64,000 nt of DNA, from NCBI GenBank assembly GCA_050084515.1, contig CM114275.1:3596001-3660000 (forward strand). Direction: 5' to 3'. This stretch comes from Blasia pusilla (Eukaryota > Marchantiophyta > Marchantiopsida > Blasiales). Below, piece by piece: positions 1 to 12,164 of the stretch. A program made the translations under genes and the position numbers. Positions within the stretch are counted from its first letter, which is position 1; each line of letters starts with the position of its first letter. Below the pieces are notes generated by a model that ran no database searches, had not been told where the DNA came from, and saw only the letters and a list, made by a program, of their open reading frames with translations.

Positions 1-225
1 ATTCAAAATTTTAAAGAAACTATGAGGGCCCAATCATGAAAGCCAATAGAAGTCCTCGGCTCTCACAATGCATACTCACTTTATTTCATTTCAACATTGT
101 ACATATCTTACTAAAACATGGATTCCAACTAGAGGCCTCTAGAGAATGTCAACAATCAGGCAAATTTATCGCCAAAGAATGTCTATAGTATATCCTAATG
201 AAGTTGGGCTTGCATGAATGCATCA

Positions 226-424
226 CCAAGAGACCACTTTCTTTCAAAAATATCGGATAGATGTCTTGGAAGACATGCGCTTTAAACACAGAGATTACAG
301 AAATTACACTAATGCCAAGAGCCCACTTTCTTTGTCCATTCTATGCCATAATATAAGTATCGCTTGCGTCTTGGAAGACTTGCTTTAGACAGACGTTCAT
401 TACAAGCCATGAATTACACTAATG
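226..424. repeat. Imperfect tandem duplication, about 90-110 bp units
   Basis: Two adjacent units, about 226-314 and 315-424, share the blocks CCAAGAG..CCACTTTCTTT, CTTGGAAGAC and ATTACACTAATG in the same order. The second is longer because of insertions. It lies downstream of the minus-strand SWIM pseudogene, so it is either its 3' flank or part of the surrounding repeat. Confidence 0.6.
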
Positions 425-1152
425 CTAGCCATATGAGAAAAAAAACTGGTGAGTGGGAAAATAAGTGTTTAATAAACCGGAGGATGGAAATTTTGAAAGC
501 CTGTGCTTTCATTTTGCTACGAATGTAAGGGAATTTTTAGAGCATGCAACCTTCTTGTTACATGAAATAATATATTCAGAGTTCAATCACCAGATTCACC
601 ACACACACAGAAACGCAAACAATTTTGGGGAAGTCACTTTGCAGTGAACATAACACTCTTAAGAGGCTTTTATGTTCTTGGGCAGGGACAGGATCTGTTC
701 TTGGTCTTACATGCATGAAGTATCAAACACATATACAAATAGCAAATCATCGAAGTGCACAAGACAAGTAATAGATTGTTCTCATTGGAAGGACACCTAT
801 ATGCCACATTAGGAGCACATGGTGTTCATGGAAAATTGCGACCTCATATTCAAAAAACTGCCTTAAAATCAGTCATTGTGAATGGGTCTGAGGAATTCAA
901 TGTGCTTCTTATCACATTTCTATTTTTTGTGCCGCTCCAATACGGGAATTTTTGGATCAGTAATTATATCATGAGATTTAGATGCACAGAAAAAACAACT
1001 TGCTTCTCCTTCCAACAGTGTTTGCAAACTAATCCAGTGGTGTTTCAAGGCCGTTGGAAACTGGGATACTATGGCACGTGCAATATCATACTAATTTGTT
1101 GCATTTTTCTTTGCTCTCATTTGCAACCGCTCAACGAGAGATTTGTTTCTTT
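425..1152. other. Gene-free 3' flank of the SWIM pseudogene
   Basis: AT-rich sequence with no recognisable product on either strand. The short ORFs here lack known motifs and have no neighbours that would support them. It follows the stop codon of the minus-strand pseudogene and may be its 3' untranslated or flanking DNA. Confidence 0.4.
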
Positions 1153-1872
1153 TTACAAAATTGGTTGAGCTGCTAATCCCTCGATATAAACTTTGAATGG
1201 GACCTTCTCAACCAAGGGTAAACCCCTTTCCTTGTTTTTCTTAGCACGAGGTAGACAACCAACACACTCACGCATTAAATTCCCACCAAGCAATAGAAGG
1301 TCATCATCATCACCACATGTGCTTCTAACCTTACACAATAATTTAGACAATTGTGCATTTGCAAGACCAATATCTCCATTGTCAACGAGAGCTTCCTCAT
1401 CTGTCCCACCATTGTTGGAATATTCATGATCTATCTGACACCATGTGTTTTCCTTGTTGTCTCCCTCAAATGGTCCACAAGCGAAATCGGTGTCACTGTC
1501 ACACAATCTTTTTGTGCCATCTCTCTCCAAAATTGGCCCACTATCCACGTGCAGCAAATCACGATTCAATTTCTCCATAAGTAAAGCACGCATCCCACCC
1601 TACATTGTTCCATGTTTTATGCCTAGTACCCTCAGAATATCTTCTGCACGGTATCCACACATTAGTAAACATTTAACCTGATGTTTACATATGTTTCCTT
1701 TCAAACTCCAAGGACAATCACATGTACAATATTCTAATTGGTAATTGTAGACGTCATATACAATTTCTACCGTTGATTGACTTTTCACCTTTGCCATTGT
1801 CGATGATATAATATCCCAATCGCTATCTGGAATACATCGCCCTTTCAAGACTGATACACCGACCACTCTCTC
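1153..1872 (-). pseudogene. SWIM zinc-finger / MULE transposase-like protein, C-terminal part
   Basis: Seen: the frame reads from the CACTA insertion point downward. A SWIM zinc finger (CxC...CxH) lies at about 1681-1728, with CDCPW followed by GNICKH. A hydrophilic C-terminal tail continues to 1153. An in-frame TAG at 1600-1602 splits SWIM from tail; the frame is the same on both sides, so this is a nonsense change and not a frameshift. Known: SWIM fingers close the C-terminus of MULE and FAR1-type transposases and of related domesticated plant proteins. Inferred: this is the 3' part of the gene whose 5' part is at 18762-19798. The last codon before the CACTA element is GAG (complement of the CTC target duplication), and the frame is open across the join. 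It is a broken copy; a domesticated gene and a plain MULE cannot be told apart here. Confidence 0.7.
1870..1872. repeat. CACTA target-site duplication, left copy (CTC)
   Basis: CTC directly precedes the CACTAGA terminus and is repeated after the right terminus at 18762-18764. CACTA elements make 3-bp duplications. Confidence 0.85.
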
Positions 1873-2170
1873 CACTAGAGGTTTTTATGACTAGTACTAG
1901 AATGACTGAGGTTCTTCATGACTCAAACATATGACTAGAATGTTTGCCATTCGGATAGAAGTCATATCACACCATATAATAGTAAAGTTCTAGTCATATA
2001 CAATATGACTAAGTCATAGAGAAATCTTAGGATATGGTGTGGTCATATTTGAAATGACTTAGCAAGTAGTCAGTCTTGTGTATAGTCATACTGAAAATTT
2101 ATATGACTCACTTGTGTAAGGAATGAAAAATGACTAAACGTGTCAAGTCATAAACTAAATACAAATAAGG
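1873..2170. repeat. CACTA left terminus and subterminal ATGACT array
   Basis: After CACTAGA come more than a dozen copies of ATGACT or its complement AGTCAT in about 290 bp, often as TATGACT or TCATATGACT and in both orientations. In En/Spm elements such arrays bind the TNPA product. The right-end array is about three times longer. Confidence 0.8.
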
Positions 2171-2948
2171 TACACCAACACTTAGATGAAAAAAAATGAG
2201 CAAAATTAATGGGGATTCCAAAATTTCACATACCTACGTGGCAAATGACATGGCACCCTCTAGACGCACTCATGGTGCACAAGCAAAGAAGGAGCTACCG
2301 ATTGGGGGGAAACGAGCAAGGAAGTGTGAGCGTGAGCAAGAGGGGCCACAGTCGCCAGACTTGTTACGAGGCTCAAGGAAGGGCTCTCTCTCGCTCTGCG
2401 CCGCCTCCCTACTATGTCCTTTCCATCTTGCGGGAGTTCTGATGGTGTTGTGACTGTGTGCTGCTTGCGCGGAGCTTTGTTTTCGGCCTCCTTGTTGTCG
2501 TGCGAAGACTGATGCCTCTCCGTTTCTTCTTGCCCCGCGCTGCATGGAGTTCTATTTCCGGCGCCTGTGCGCATTTCAGCAAAGAAGGAGAGTTGCAGAA
2601 GTGCCATGTGGGAGGTGAAGTAGTGATTTCGGTTGGAATTGATTGTTGGCTAGGTGTGGAGGGAGTTCTGATGATGTTGTGATTGTGTGTTTCTTCCGCG
2701 GAGCTATTTTTATTGTGCTTCTATGTATTTCCTTGGAGCAAAAGGCTCGCAGATACGTGGGAGCCGATGCAATGAAGTGGGTTGGAGCTAGTTGATTGAT
2801 CGATCAATTGAACGGGGCGGGGTGGGAGGAGTAGTGTCTGTTGTGGCTAACAGGACATGCAGATCATTGTTGGTATCTATTGTCCATGGCACATTTGAAG
2901 AGTCTTGGTTGATATACTCTTGCGCGCATTTTGTTGGATCCATGGCGG
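2171..2948. other. CACTA internal DNA, no supported gene
   Basis: ORFs occur on both strands but none shows a known domain. Two similar GGAGTTCTGATG.TGTTGTGA blocks at about 2433 and 2668 suggest a small internal duplication. This could be transposon promoter/leader or captured DNA. Confidence 0.35.
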
Positions 2949-3111
<163 letters not shown>

Positions 3112-3506
3112 TTGATACTGGCCAAAAGGTTTTTTTGCACGAGTTGGAGCTTCCGCTTCTGCTTCCGCCTCTTGTCAACTTTTTTTACATCTCGGAAGCA
3201 CGGAGACCTAAATCTTTGCCTCTTTGTTTTGTATTCGTTGTTCAAGGACTGCTTTGCATGTCTCGACTCCACACAGGTATGCCTCTCATAATTCCCACTG
3301 GTGCGCCTTCCATTTTTTCACCAAACTATGCAATGGAATGCATTTTGTTTCTTGCTTGCAGTTGTTATTTTTCAACGTAAGCCGTTTGTAAACTTGAAAA
3401 AAAATTTCAAGTATTTATCTCAATGATGTGTTGTGATCGCTGCAAGCGCGGAATTTTATTTATCAAACCAATAAATTGTCATTCCTTTAGCGCTTTGGTA
3501 CTTTGT

Positions 3507-3656
<150 letters not shown>

Positions 3657-3929
3657 TCTGGGCTTTGCCTTTTTTCTTGAGAGCTCCCATATCATCATTC
3701 TACTACATCATCCCCATTTCTCTCGAGATTCCTTAGTTGCCCTCATGACAAAATTTGAGACGTTGTTGCTCTCCTTGGCCTTCAGCAACTTTGATTGTGC
3801 TCATTTAATTTCATAGAATCAAACTGCCACGCCGAGATATGATGAAGCTAGTTGCAACACTCAATTAATGACTACTTGTAGTATGTGTTAGTTTAATCAA
3901 ATAGCTCGTGCCCAAATTGCTAATCAAAT

Positions 3930-4655
3930 ATGTGTTGTAATTGCATCTGTTGTTGTTGATATTTTTGCTACTGCTGATGTTGTTGTTGCTCCTGCTACAA
4001 CAACTAATGTTCTTGTTGCTGAAATAAAAGTTTTTGTTGCTACTGTTGTAGCTGCTCCTATTGTTGTTGCATCTGCTATTACTGTTGCATCCGCTACTAC
4101 TGTAATTGATATTTCTTTTGGTTGTACAATCTGTTGTTGCTGCAACAATTTCTGTTCATGTTGCTGAAGTAAAAGTTGTTGTTGAAGTAAAAGTTGTTAC
4201 TGCTCCTGCTATTGTTGCATCATCTGTTGTTGTAATTGATGTTGCTTTGGTTATAAAATCTTTTGTTCTTTATTCGCAACACCATCGCATTCTCTTTGCT
4301 AAAGTAAAAGTTGTTATTGGAGTTGTTATAGTTGGTCGTGTTGTTGTTGCAGCTGTTGTTGCTGTAATTGATGTTGCTTTTGTTGTATAACCTTTTGCTA
4401 CTACTAATGCTATTGTAAGTACTGCTAATGTTGTGTTAATTATTGTTGTTTTTGTAGCTGTTGATGATGCTGCTGTGTTTGTTGAGAAGAGCCCTCCCAT
4501 TTTTTAGATTGCATACTTTGCCTTACAACCTGCTGTAGTTGTTGTTCCATCAACTGCTACTGCTAATGTCGTTGTAAGTGTTGTTGATGTTGTGTTAATT
4601 GTTATTGCTGCTATAGCTATTGATGATGCTCATGTGTTTGTTGAGAAGAGCCTAC
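3930..4655. repeat. GTT-rich minisatellite
   Basis: Degenerate GTTGTTGCT-rich DNA with longer periodicities. A GCTGAAGTAAAAGTTG-like block recurs near 4017, 4163 and 4299. A GTAATTGATGTTGCTTT-like block recurs near 4102, 4231 and 4362. A block ending GTTTGTTGAGAAGAGCC recurs at about 4398-4495 and 4552-4651. Valine/alanine-rich ORFs here are products of the repeat. Confidence 0.75.
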
Positions 4656-7600
4656 AAAAGAGCCATTCCATTTCTTTGGGCTCCATCATGAATCATTTAC
4701 TGCGATTGATTTCTCATTGTCTTTTTGCTGGTTGTTCCCGTAATTCAAAATTTCTTGCAAGCTCTCTTCTCTGGTTTAAGGTCTATTCTCCCAAGTGTGT
4801 TGCTTTACGTGTTGTTTTGAGCTCCACTTTCGATGGCTATGCGCACTTTAAGAAAATTTTGACAAAGCTTTATGATTCCGAGCCATGCAGGATTCAATAC
4901 AACTTGTACTCGAAGCAAGTTGTTGCTTCTTGTTGTGAGCCCATCGATCACCTGAGTGCAGCTCTCCCTGTGTGCAACTCTCCCCGATACTTTTTGACAT
5001 CGCTGCCACTCACAATCAAGTAAGCTCTCTTAGCTTCCGCTTCTGTTCTCATAACTCCTTCCCCATTGATTGTGTATTTTTGCCACAAATTTTCATTCGA
5101 CTCTCCCACCCAAGAATCCAATCAACTCAATTTAGTCACTCCCTAATCTCCGACACCAACTTAAAGAACCATTTCATTGTTGCTTGCCTAATCGCGTAGC
5201 TTCCGAGAGTCCAATCGGCCACGTTGCCTGTCCGATCTCTTAATCACGGGACTGACTACTCACACAATGTAGTCATTTGCATCATTGAGTTCCTTATAAC
5301 TCCCAGCTCGATCCCTTAAATTCTTAATGTCTGCCCTCTCCATTCTCGCTAGTATTATTGCTCCATACAATAGACACTGAAATAACTCACCAATTCCACA
5401 TCCTCTCGAGAGTGCAGGGGTAGCGAATAGCATGGTGCTAGGTTCAATTGAGGATTCGATTGAAACCTTTCAATCGAGTCACTCATTCGGGAGAGCAAAT
5501 CTTCCAACTTGAGCTTTAGAGCTACTTTCATAGAGATTCCTTGCATTGTGCTTGCATTACCTATTGCATCTCTTATTTATATTTATTTCTGGAGTCTGAG
5601 TTGTTTGGAGCAAAGCAAGTGAGATCTACGAGAGAGAGGGTGTTCAATTTCCTTGTTGTAGCTTTCAGGCCTCTTGACCGACAGCTTTGGCAAAATGCTT
5701 GCATCACCAAAAGCTCCAAAAGTAGGATGGGAACACAACTAATCTCTGATTTTGAGCCCTGAGATGGTGTGAGTTCTGAACTTAGAGTGGCCAAAATTTC
5801 AAGAAGCAGGAGAAGAAGGTAGACACTCTAAAAGAACAGTGCCATCCTCTGAACTCATGCTAGAATTTACAACACCTGAATTTCTCAACACATTTTATAG
5901 GCTAGTTTCATTGCCCAAAGCTACTGCAATGGTAAGTAATGTACTCTCACTCACCCACTCCCTCACTTTCTCTACCCCCCGGAAGGCTACTACCTAATGA
6001 GTACAGACTCTAGCCCATGAGCTCTGCGTGTGGTGTCCTGCCAACATCCACAACACACACATATATAGCATATGCTGATATTGCTAAGCTGGTAGCACCA
6101 AAATTGGATACCACATGCAATCAATAGCAAGGCCTCATTGCCCAAAGCTCATGCTTATTTTTTCTTATTTCACTCCATAAACCAAGCAATGGGCAAACGA
6201 TCACAACAAAATAGCACGGAGGAAGCGATGAAAATGTCTAACTCTCTCTTTTGATGGTATATCCTGCGAAGGAAGAATTGAAGAACTATTTGCGGGGAAC
6301 CCCTTGCTTGGGAACCCGGCTGGAGTTCAAGTTCAAGCCTCGGGCAATTGAGGAAGGGAATTGTTGAACCTTTCCTACTTGCATTGAGGCTTGGCCACGT
6401 AGGTATGATCTGAAATTATGTCTTACTTGTAGTGCATTGTTGGATTGAGTGATTGATTAATTTGCACTAGTGGGAATCTCTTTGCATGGCTTGCATAGGA
6501 AGGATTTGTAAGTTGTTGGAATAGTGTTCACTTTTGGCGTACATTGGAAGGAGGCAAGAGGTAGCGGCTTGAAGTGGACCTGTGACTCGACTAAGTTAAC
6601 GAAAAGAAAAGCCAAGGTATTTTTCAGAGGACCACTACTTTACCCTGAAGGAGGAATCCAGTTGACCAACCACCGCTTGATGTACAAATTAAACTTCATG
6701 GTAGCCTACGACTACATCAAAGACAACCTTCCTTGGTTCAACGCATCCAAAGTCTACCTACTGAAGTTCAAGTGATGATTTTTTCTTTACACTCACGTCA
6801 CTATTAGTATTGGACCTGGCATGAACAAATTGAGAATTGGCGCTTTCATTCAAAAGCACGCCATCTACATGTGACGGTCTCTGATTTTGTGTCTAGGCAA
6901 GAGGATCGATATTGCATCCTTCTTTGGTTGATGATGGGTGTTGCAGAGATCATGACCCTTCATATCTGTCATGATTCTGATGGGATGGTTGTCGGTGAGG
7001 ACTCTTCACCCATTTTTAGGAAGGCGTTGGCTCTTATCCATGCAGCTATTGCATATTCTGGGAAACCATGTATAGTCAGATTTGAGTACTCTTCTGTGAG
7101 AATGGAGAGACTTCCTGGTGAGAGAATATGCAATGCAACGGGTTATCGTAGGAAGAACCTGAGTGGTCGTCTTTGCCCATGTTGTGCTCATTTGTTGTGG
7201 CCCTATTTGGTGGCGTTCCAGGAGAGCAGCTTGGTAGGTTTGGAACTTTCAAACTCTATAACTTTTTGAGTGAGATTGACTTCATTTTGTTAAAAAGGCA
7301 GAAAAGGATGGTTTTAAGGAACTCATGCATTACAAGTGATAGAGAAACCATTTTCACCAATGACTACAGATTGGAATTTTGGATATATATACCAGATTTT
7401 GAGATGAAGTAAGAGGGAGCTAGTAGAGAAAGTGGAGCTCAAAGCCTATTTTGGAACACTGACTTTTGATTTAAACTGGTTTATAATGACCAGCAACATC
7501 GGATAGAAAGCCATTGTCCAGTTGATGTAAATGCGGATGATCTCAATTTTTGCATGAATGGATAGGCCAAGTGGTTTGATTTTCTATATCTTACCATAAC

Positions 7601-8351
7601 ATCAACATATAATGCAATATCACGCAAAATTTACCACAAAATGCACTATTCATGTGACAAAAAAATTAGGGCAGCAAAGTGTTTGTGGAGTTGTGACGTG
7701 GCTAAAAATTGAACCGGGCTTTGTTATGTAGCGATGAGGGCTAATCCTCTCACTCTGTGGTTTTCATTTAATGCATAATTTGCCCAAAAAAAACTTAAAG
7801 CTACAATTTTAAATGAAGAAATATAGAAGAAATAATCATACCCTTCAAACAGACAACCTAAAGATAAGGCATTTGACATGGAAATGGTCTGAAATTCTGA
7901 AATCATAGATAAATCATCACTTGAAGTGCACATAGACTTAGGGAAAAGTAAATCTTATACCACCTTATAGTATTCAAACTGTATTGATGTATTTATATCT
8001 AATCATTCACGTGATACAATCTCTATGCATATACTTAAGACATCTACATGTGTCATGTTGTGAAGGTGTGTGTCGAAGTTCATTTGCGGATTGTAGAGGA
8101 TCAAATTATCACTATCAAAGAAGGATATCAATGAGAGGTTTATATTTCCCAGAGGGGTATACCTGATATACTCAAGGTACGTAGATAATTACGGATTCTC
8201 CCTTCATTTATATTGAAATCAACATATTCTGCTCCAATAGATATCCACCATACAGAAACATTTTCACTTCCATGTTTATAATGTTAGGAACAATGGGATG
8301 CCATAATTTCCTTCAATCATTTACCTCTGTTCTTATTAACTTGACGTAGGG
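4656..8351. other. Long CACTA internal region with no identified gene
   Basis: About 3.7 kb between the minisatellite and the transposase. Two plus-strand ORFs of 83 codons (6524-6775) and 132 codons (6871-7269) lie close together and look somewhat protein-like, but I recognise neither. They could be captured exons. The last few hundred bases should hold promoter and 5' leader of the transposase gene; no clear TATA box could be assigned. Confidence 0.4.
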
Positions 8352-11300
8352 GTGATGATACCAAAAACGACTGCTCACGTCCGGTTGGATTTGACACATC
8401 CTCATAGAATCCAAGCACACGACTATAAGTTGTGGCAAAGGGAGTGCGATAGCTCTCGTAAACTGGGGAGGAAGAGGGCAAGATGCCCTTGTACAGAGTG
8501 CAAGGTTGGAACTACCTTGGGACTAGCAAAGGTAGAAGACCGTCTAAGGAAAAATGGTCGATCTCATCTTTGTCGAGTTCCAAAAAGTAGGGAGGAGTGG
8601 GACTCTTCAGATGAGGAGTGGCTCACACAACAAGAGGTCAATGACAAGGAGCAACGTGAGCACATTATGCAATCCTATGTTAGACCTGAAATCTCGCATC
8701 CACAGAATCCTGATTTGCATGTTGATATTGATGTTCCCCAGATGTTGAATGATATTTTTAGAGAATATGATCATCTCCATGATGAGGATATGGCTGTTGA
8801 TGAAAGTGGGACAGAGAACGGGAACCTCAATGAAACCAATGATCCAAATATTCCATCAGATTTTCATGAGCATACCGCAGCATGCAAGCCACTCTTCCTT
8901 GGAGCCAAGACTTCTTTACTTACATTTGTTATGCTCCTTTTCAATATTGGTACGACCCATGGGGTCCCTAATATTGTAATTGATGAGATATTGAAACTCC
9001 TACGTGAGATGGTACTGCCATTTGAAAATCTTGTCCCACCATCATACTATGCAGCAAATAAACTCATTAGTAAACTTGGTATGAGCTACAACTCTATCCA
9101 TGCCTGCCCTAAAGGTTGTGTTCTATTTTGAGGGGACTTGGAAGGTGCAGAAATTTGCCCGAAGTGTGGGAATGCTAGGTTCAAGCAAGTCGGGAAGTCT
9201 TTAGTACCAAATAAGGTATTGAGACACTTCCCTGTAATCCCGCGGATCCAGCGTATGTATAGGTGTAGGGCCTTGTCTGAGTTATTGAGTTGGTCTTCTG
9301 AGAAAAAAATTAAGGATGGCATGGTAAGACATGCAGGGGACAACAAGGCTTGGAATCATATTGATCGTTTGTACCCAGATTTTGCTATAGATGGTAGAAA
9401 TTGTAGGTTTGGTTTAGCACTTGACGGAGTTAATCCATACTCTGATAAGGCAAGCTCATGGTCAACATGGCCAATCCTATTGGTTAACTACAATTTTCCA
9501 CCTTGGCTTCAAACAAAAATTTGTTTTGTCATGTTGGCTCTTATCATACCTGGTAAGGAGAGTGTGAATGGAGAGAATATCAACACCTTCTTGGCCCCCT
9601 TGATAGAGGAGTTTAGGGAGTTGTGGAATGGAATTGAATTCCACGATGTGAAAAGACCACATGGGTTCAAATTTAGAGCCATGATCTTATGGACTATAAA
9701 TGATTATCCAGCCTATGGCACAATCTCAAGGCAAAGCCATGGTGGAAAACTTGCATGTACCGTATGTGGACCGTATGTGGATTCAGATTTCTCCAAACAA
9801 TGTGGAAAGCCTATATTTGGCGGTCATAGAAGACATCTTCCACTATACCATGTTTGGAGAGGGCGACCTTACGGCCCTCGATTCAATGGTGAGAGTGAGT
9901 CTAGACCACCACTGCCAAGGATTACATCATATGAAATTCTGGAATGGGCTGAAGAGAAAAAAATATATGACGATGGAGGTGGTCGAGAGGATGCTCCTAC
10001 TGATCCATACAAGAGGACAGGGGTAAAGCGGCAAAGTATACTCTTTGATTTGCCATACTGGAAAGTATCCAAAAAATATCGAATTGTTTTCAAATTTTTG
10101 TTGTGATAGGTGATATATTTACTTATCTCTTGTCAACCATGAATATGCATATATTTTTCCTTGACCTCAACGTAGCATCTACTGATACGACACACCATAG
10201 ATGTTATGCATGTGGAAAAGAATATATCTAAGAATCTAGTTAAAACTCTATTTGGGATGAAGGATACATTGAAGGTTAGAAGAGATATGGAGGCTCGTGG
10301 AATTCGACCTCACTTATGGCTACAACCCCATCCAAGTACAGAAACAGGGCTAGTGAAACCTCAATGTGATTATGTTTTATCACCTCATGAAATGTCCATT
10401 TTCCCAGCTAGGATTGAGTCCACGAAAGTGCCTACAGGATATAGTGCGGAGTTAAAGAAGCACGTGGTTAAAAAGAAATTGGGATCCATGAAGTCACATG
10501 ATTATCATGTGTTGATTCACCAAATCCTTCCCTTTGCCCTTCGTGGGCTAATGAAGGATCCAATTCGCTCATCAATCATGCGTTTGAGTAAGATATTTAG
10601 GTTATTGTGTTGTAAAGTGTATGATCCTACATGCTATGAACAACTACATAAGGATACAGCAATTACCCTTTGCCTATTGGAGATGCATTTTCCACCATCA
10701 TTTTTTGATGTGATGACACATCTTCTTATCCACGTTATCCAAAAATTGGATATATGTGGGCCTTTAGCTTGCCGATGGATGTATCCAATGGAAAGATACA
10801 TGGGTACTCTGAAAAAATATGTTAGATCTAAAGCTCGCCGAGAGGGATGTATGGCGGAGGGATATATCAAAGATGAGGCATTGGGATTTGTGACTGAGTA
10901 TATGAAAATATTTGAGGATGTGAGGACACGAATATGGGATGAAGGCGAAGAATAACGGGTCGTAGGGGAGGAGTTGAAAGGTGCAGGACGTGAAATCAAA
11001 TTATCCCGAGAAATGACTATCTTGACACACCACTATGTCCTACACAATATGGAGTGTATGGTCATGTGGCGCAGGTAAATTTCAACTATATTCAATGAAT
11101 TCAATGTATGGAAACCCTGAACCTGATCTTCTGAACCTTACATGTTTGTTTCAGCTTCCACGTCACCTTATTCTTTGGTAATGTTCTTTCTTTCTACCAG
11201 GAAATTTGAAGCTGAGAATGCATCAGTTTCTTTTGAAGAGTGGATTCAACCAGCTATCCTTCGAGATGCTAGGGAAAAAGATGGGAAGGTGGATGAAGAG

Positions 11301-11996
11301 CTATTGGCTTTGTCAATTCCTCCACAAGCAAAAGTTCTCTCATACAAGTCTATGAAGGCTTATGGCAATCACTATAGGGTAGAGGGAGAGGGTGGATATA
11401 ATGCAAACTCCACTTACGATAGTGGAATTGGAGCAATATTTTTGGATGAGGGTAATGATGATCAGAATTGTGGTTATTCATATGTGGGAGTTCTGGTCGA
11501 TGTAATTGCGCTTGATTATGGGATTGTTGATCAACCTGTAATATTAATGAGAGGGAGGTGGGTGAGGGCAGATTGGAAATCACGGATGTCATCCATGAAG
11601 CGAGACCGTGAAGGCTTCCTACTTGTAAACCTTAGATCTTGTGAACCTATCAACCATCAACCCTTTGTATTCCCATCTCAAGTGGAACAAGTCTTTTTTG
11701 GAGATACGAACGAAGGAAGTGGATGGAAGGTTGTTTTGAGAAAAGAAGCTGGATCCCGTCGAGTAATTTTGGATATCTATGATGGTGGAAACCTAGATGA
11801 AGGATATTCTGTTGCAATTGACCAGATGGAAATGCCATCAGGAAGAGTGCCACTAGCTAACACTCTAGGTGTTGTAGAGCTCACTGCTGAAGAGGTGGTG
11901 ACTGCAAATAGAGATTGTAATAATGTCCCTATCATCCACGTGTCCACAGAAGTGCTTTATGAAGAAGAGAGGTGTGAAGAGGATGTAGATATTTAA
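8352..11996 (+). pseudogene. TNPD-type CACTA transposase (TNP2 + DUF4218 + DUF4216)
   Basis: Seen: three exons. Exon 1 (8352-10064) starts with a Cys-rich transposase-associated motif (CPCTEC), then the TNP2 (Transposase_21) core. Intron 10065-10175 is GT-AG, phase 0; removing it joins YWK to HLLIRH before DVMHVEKN, the expected TNP2 reading. Exon 2 (10176-11074) is DUF4218-like. After a second GT-AG intron (11075-11200), which splits an AGG codon correctly, exon 3 (11201-11996) is DUF4216-like (GVLVDVIALDYG). Known: TNPD binds and cuts CACTA ends. Odd: an in-frame TGA at 9129-9131 sits where TNP2 proteins usually have Trp, and a TAA lies at 10953-10955 between DUF4218 and the conserved YVLHN segment. 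Both are substitutions, so the gene is structurally complete but not translatable as it stands. The start is the first ATG of the open frame; an upstream exon is possible. Confidence 0.85.
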
Positions 11997-12164
11997 TTTT
12001 CCTTTTGTTCAAATATTTGACATACATGCGGTTTGCTTTGAGAAGTGAGTCAAAAGTCATGGTTCTAGTTTAAACTTTGTGTGAGATGTTTGCATTTGTC
12101 AATCATGCATGATAACTCTCCTGATTCAACTCCTTGACGACATTTTTCAACAGAACCTTTCAAA

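Noticed and set aside
3924-4500. Val/Ala/Thr-rich ORFs
   Set aside because: By-products of the GTT minisatellite; both strands are open and the composition follows the repeat.
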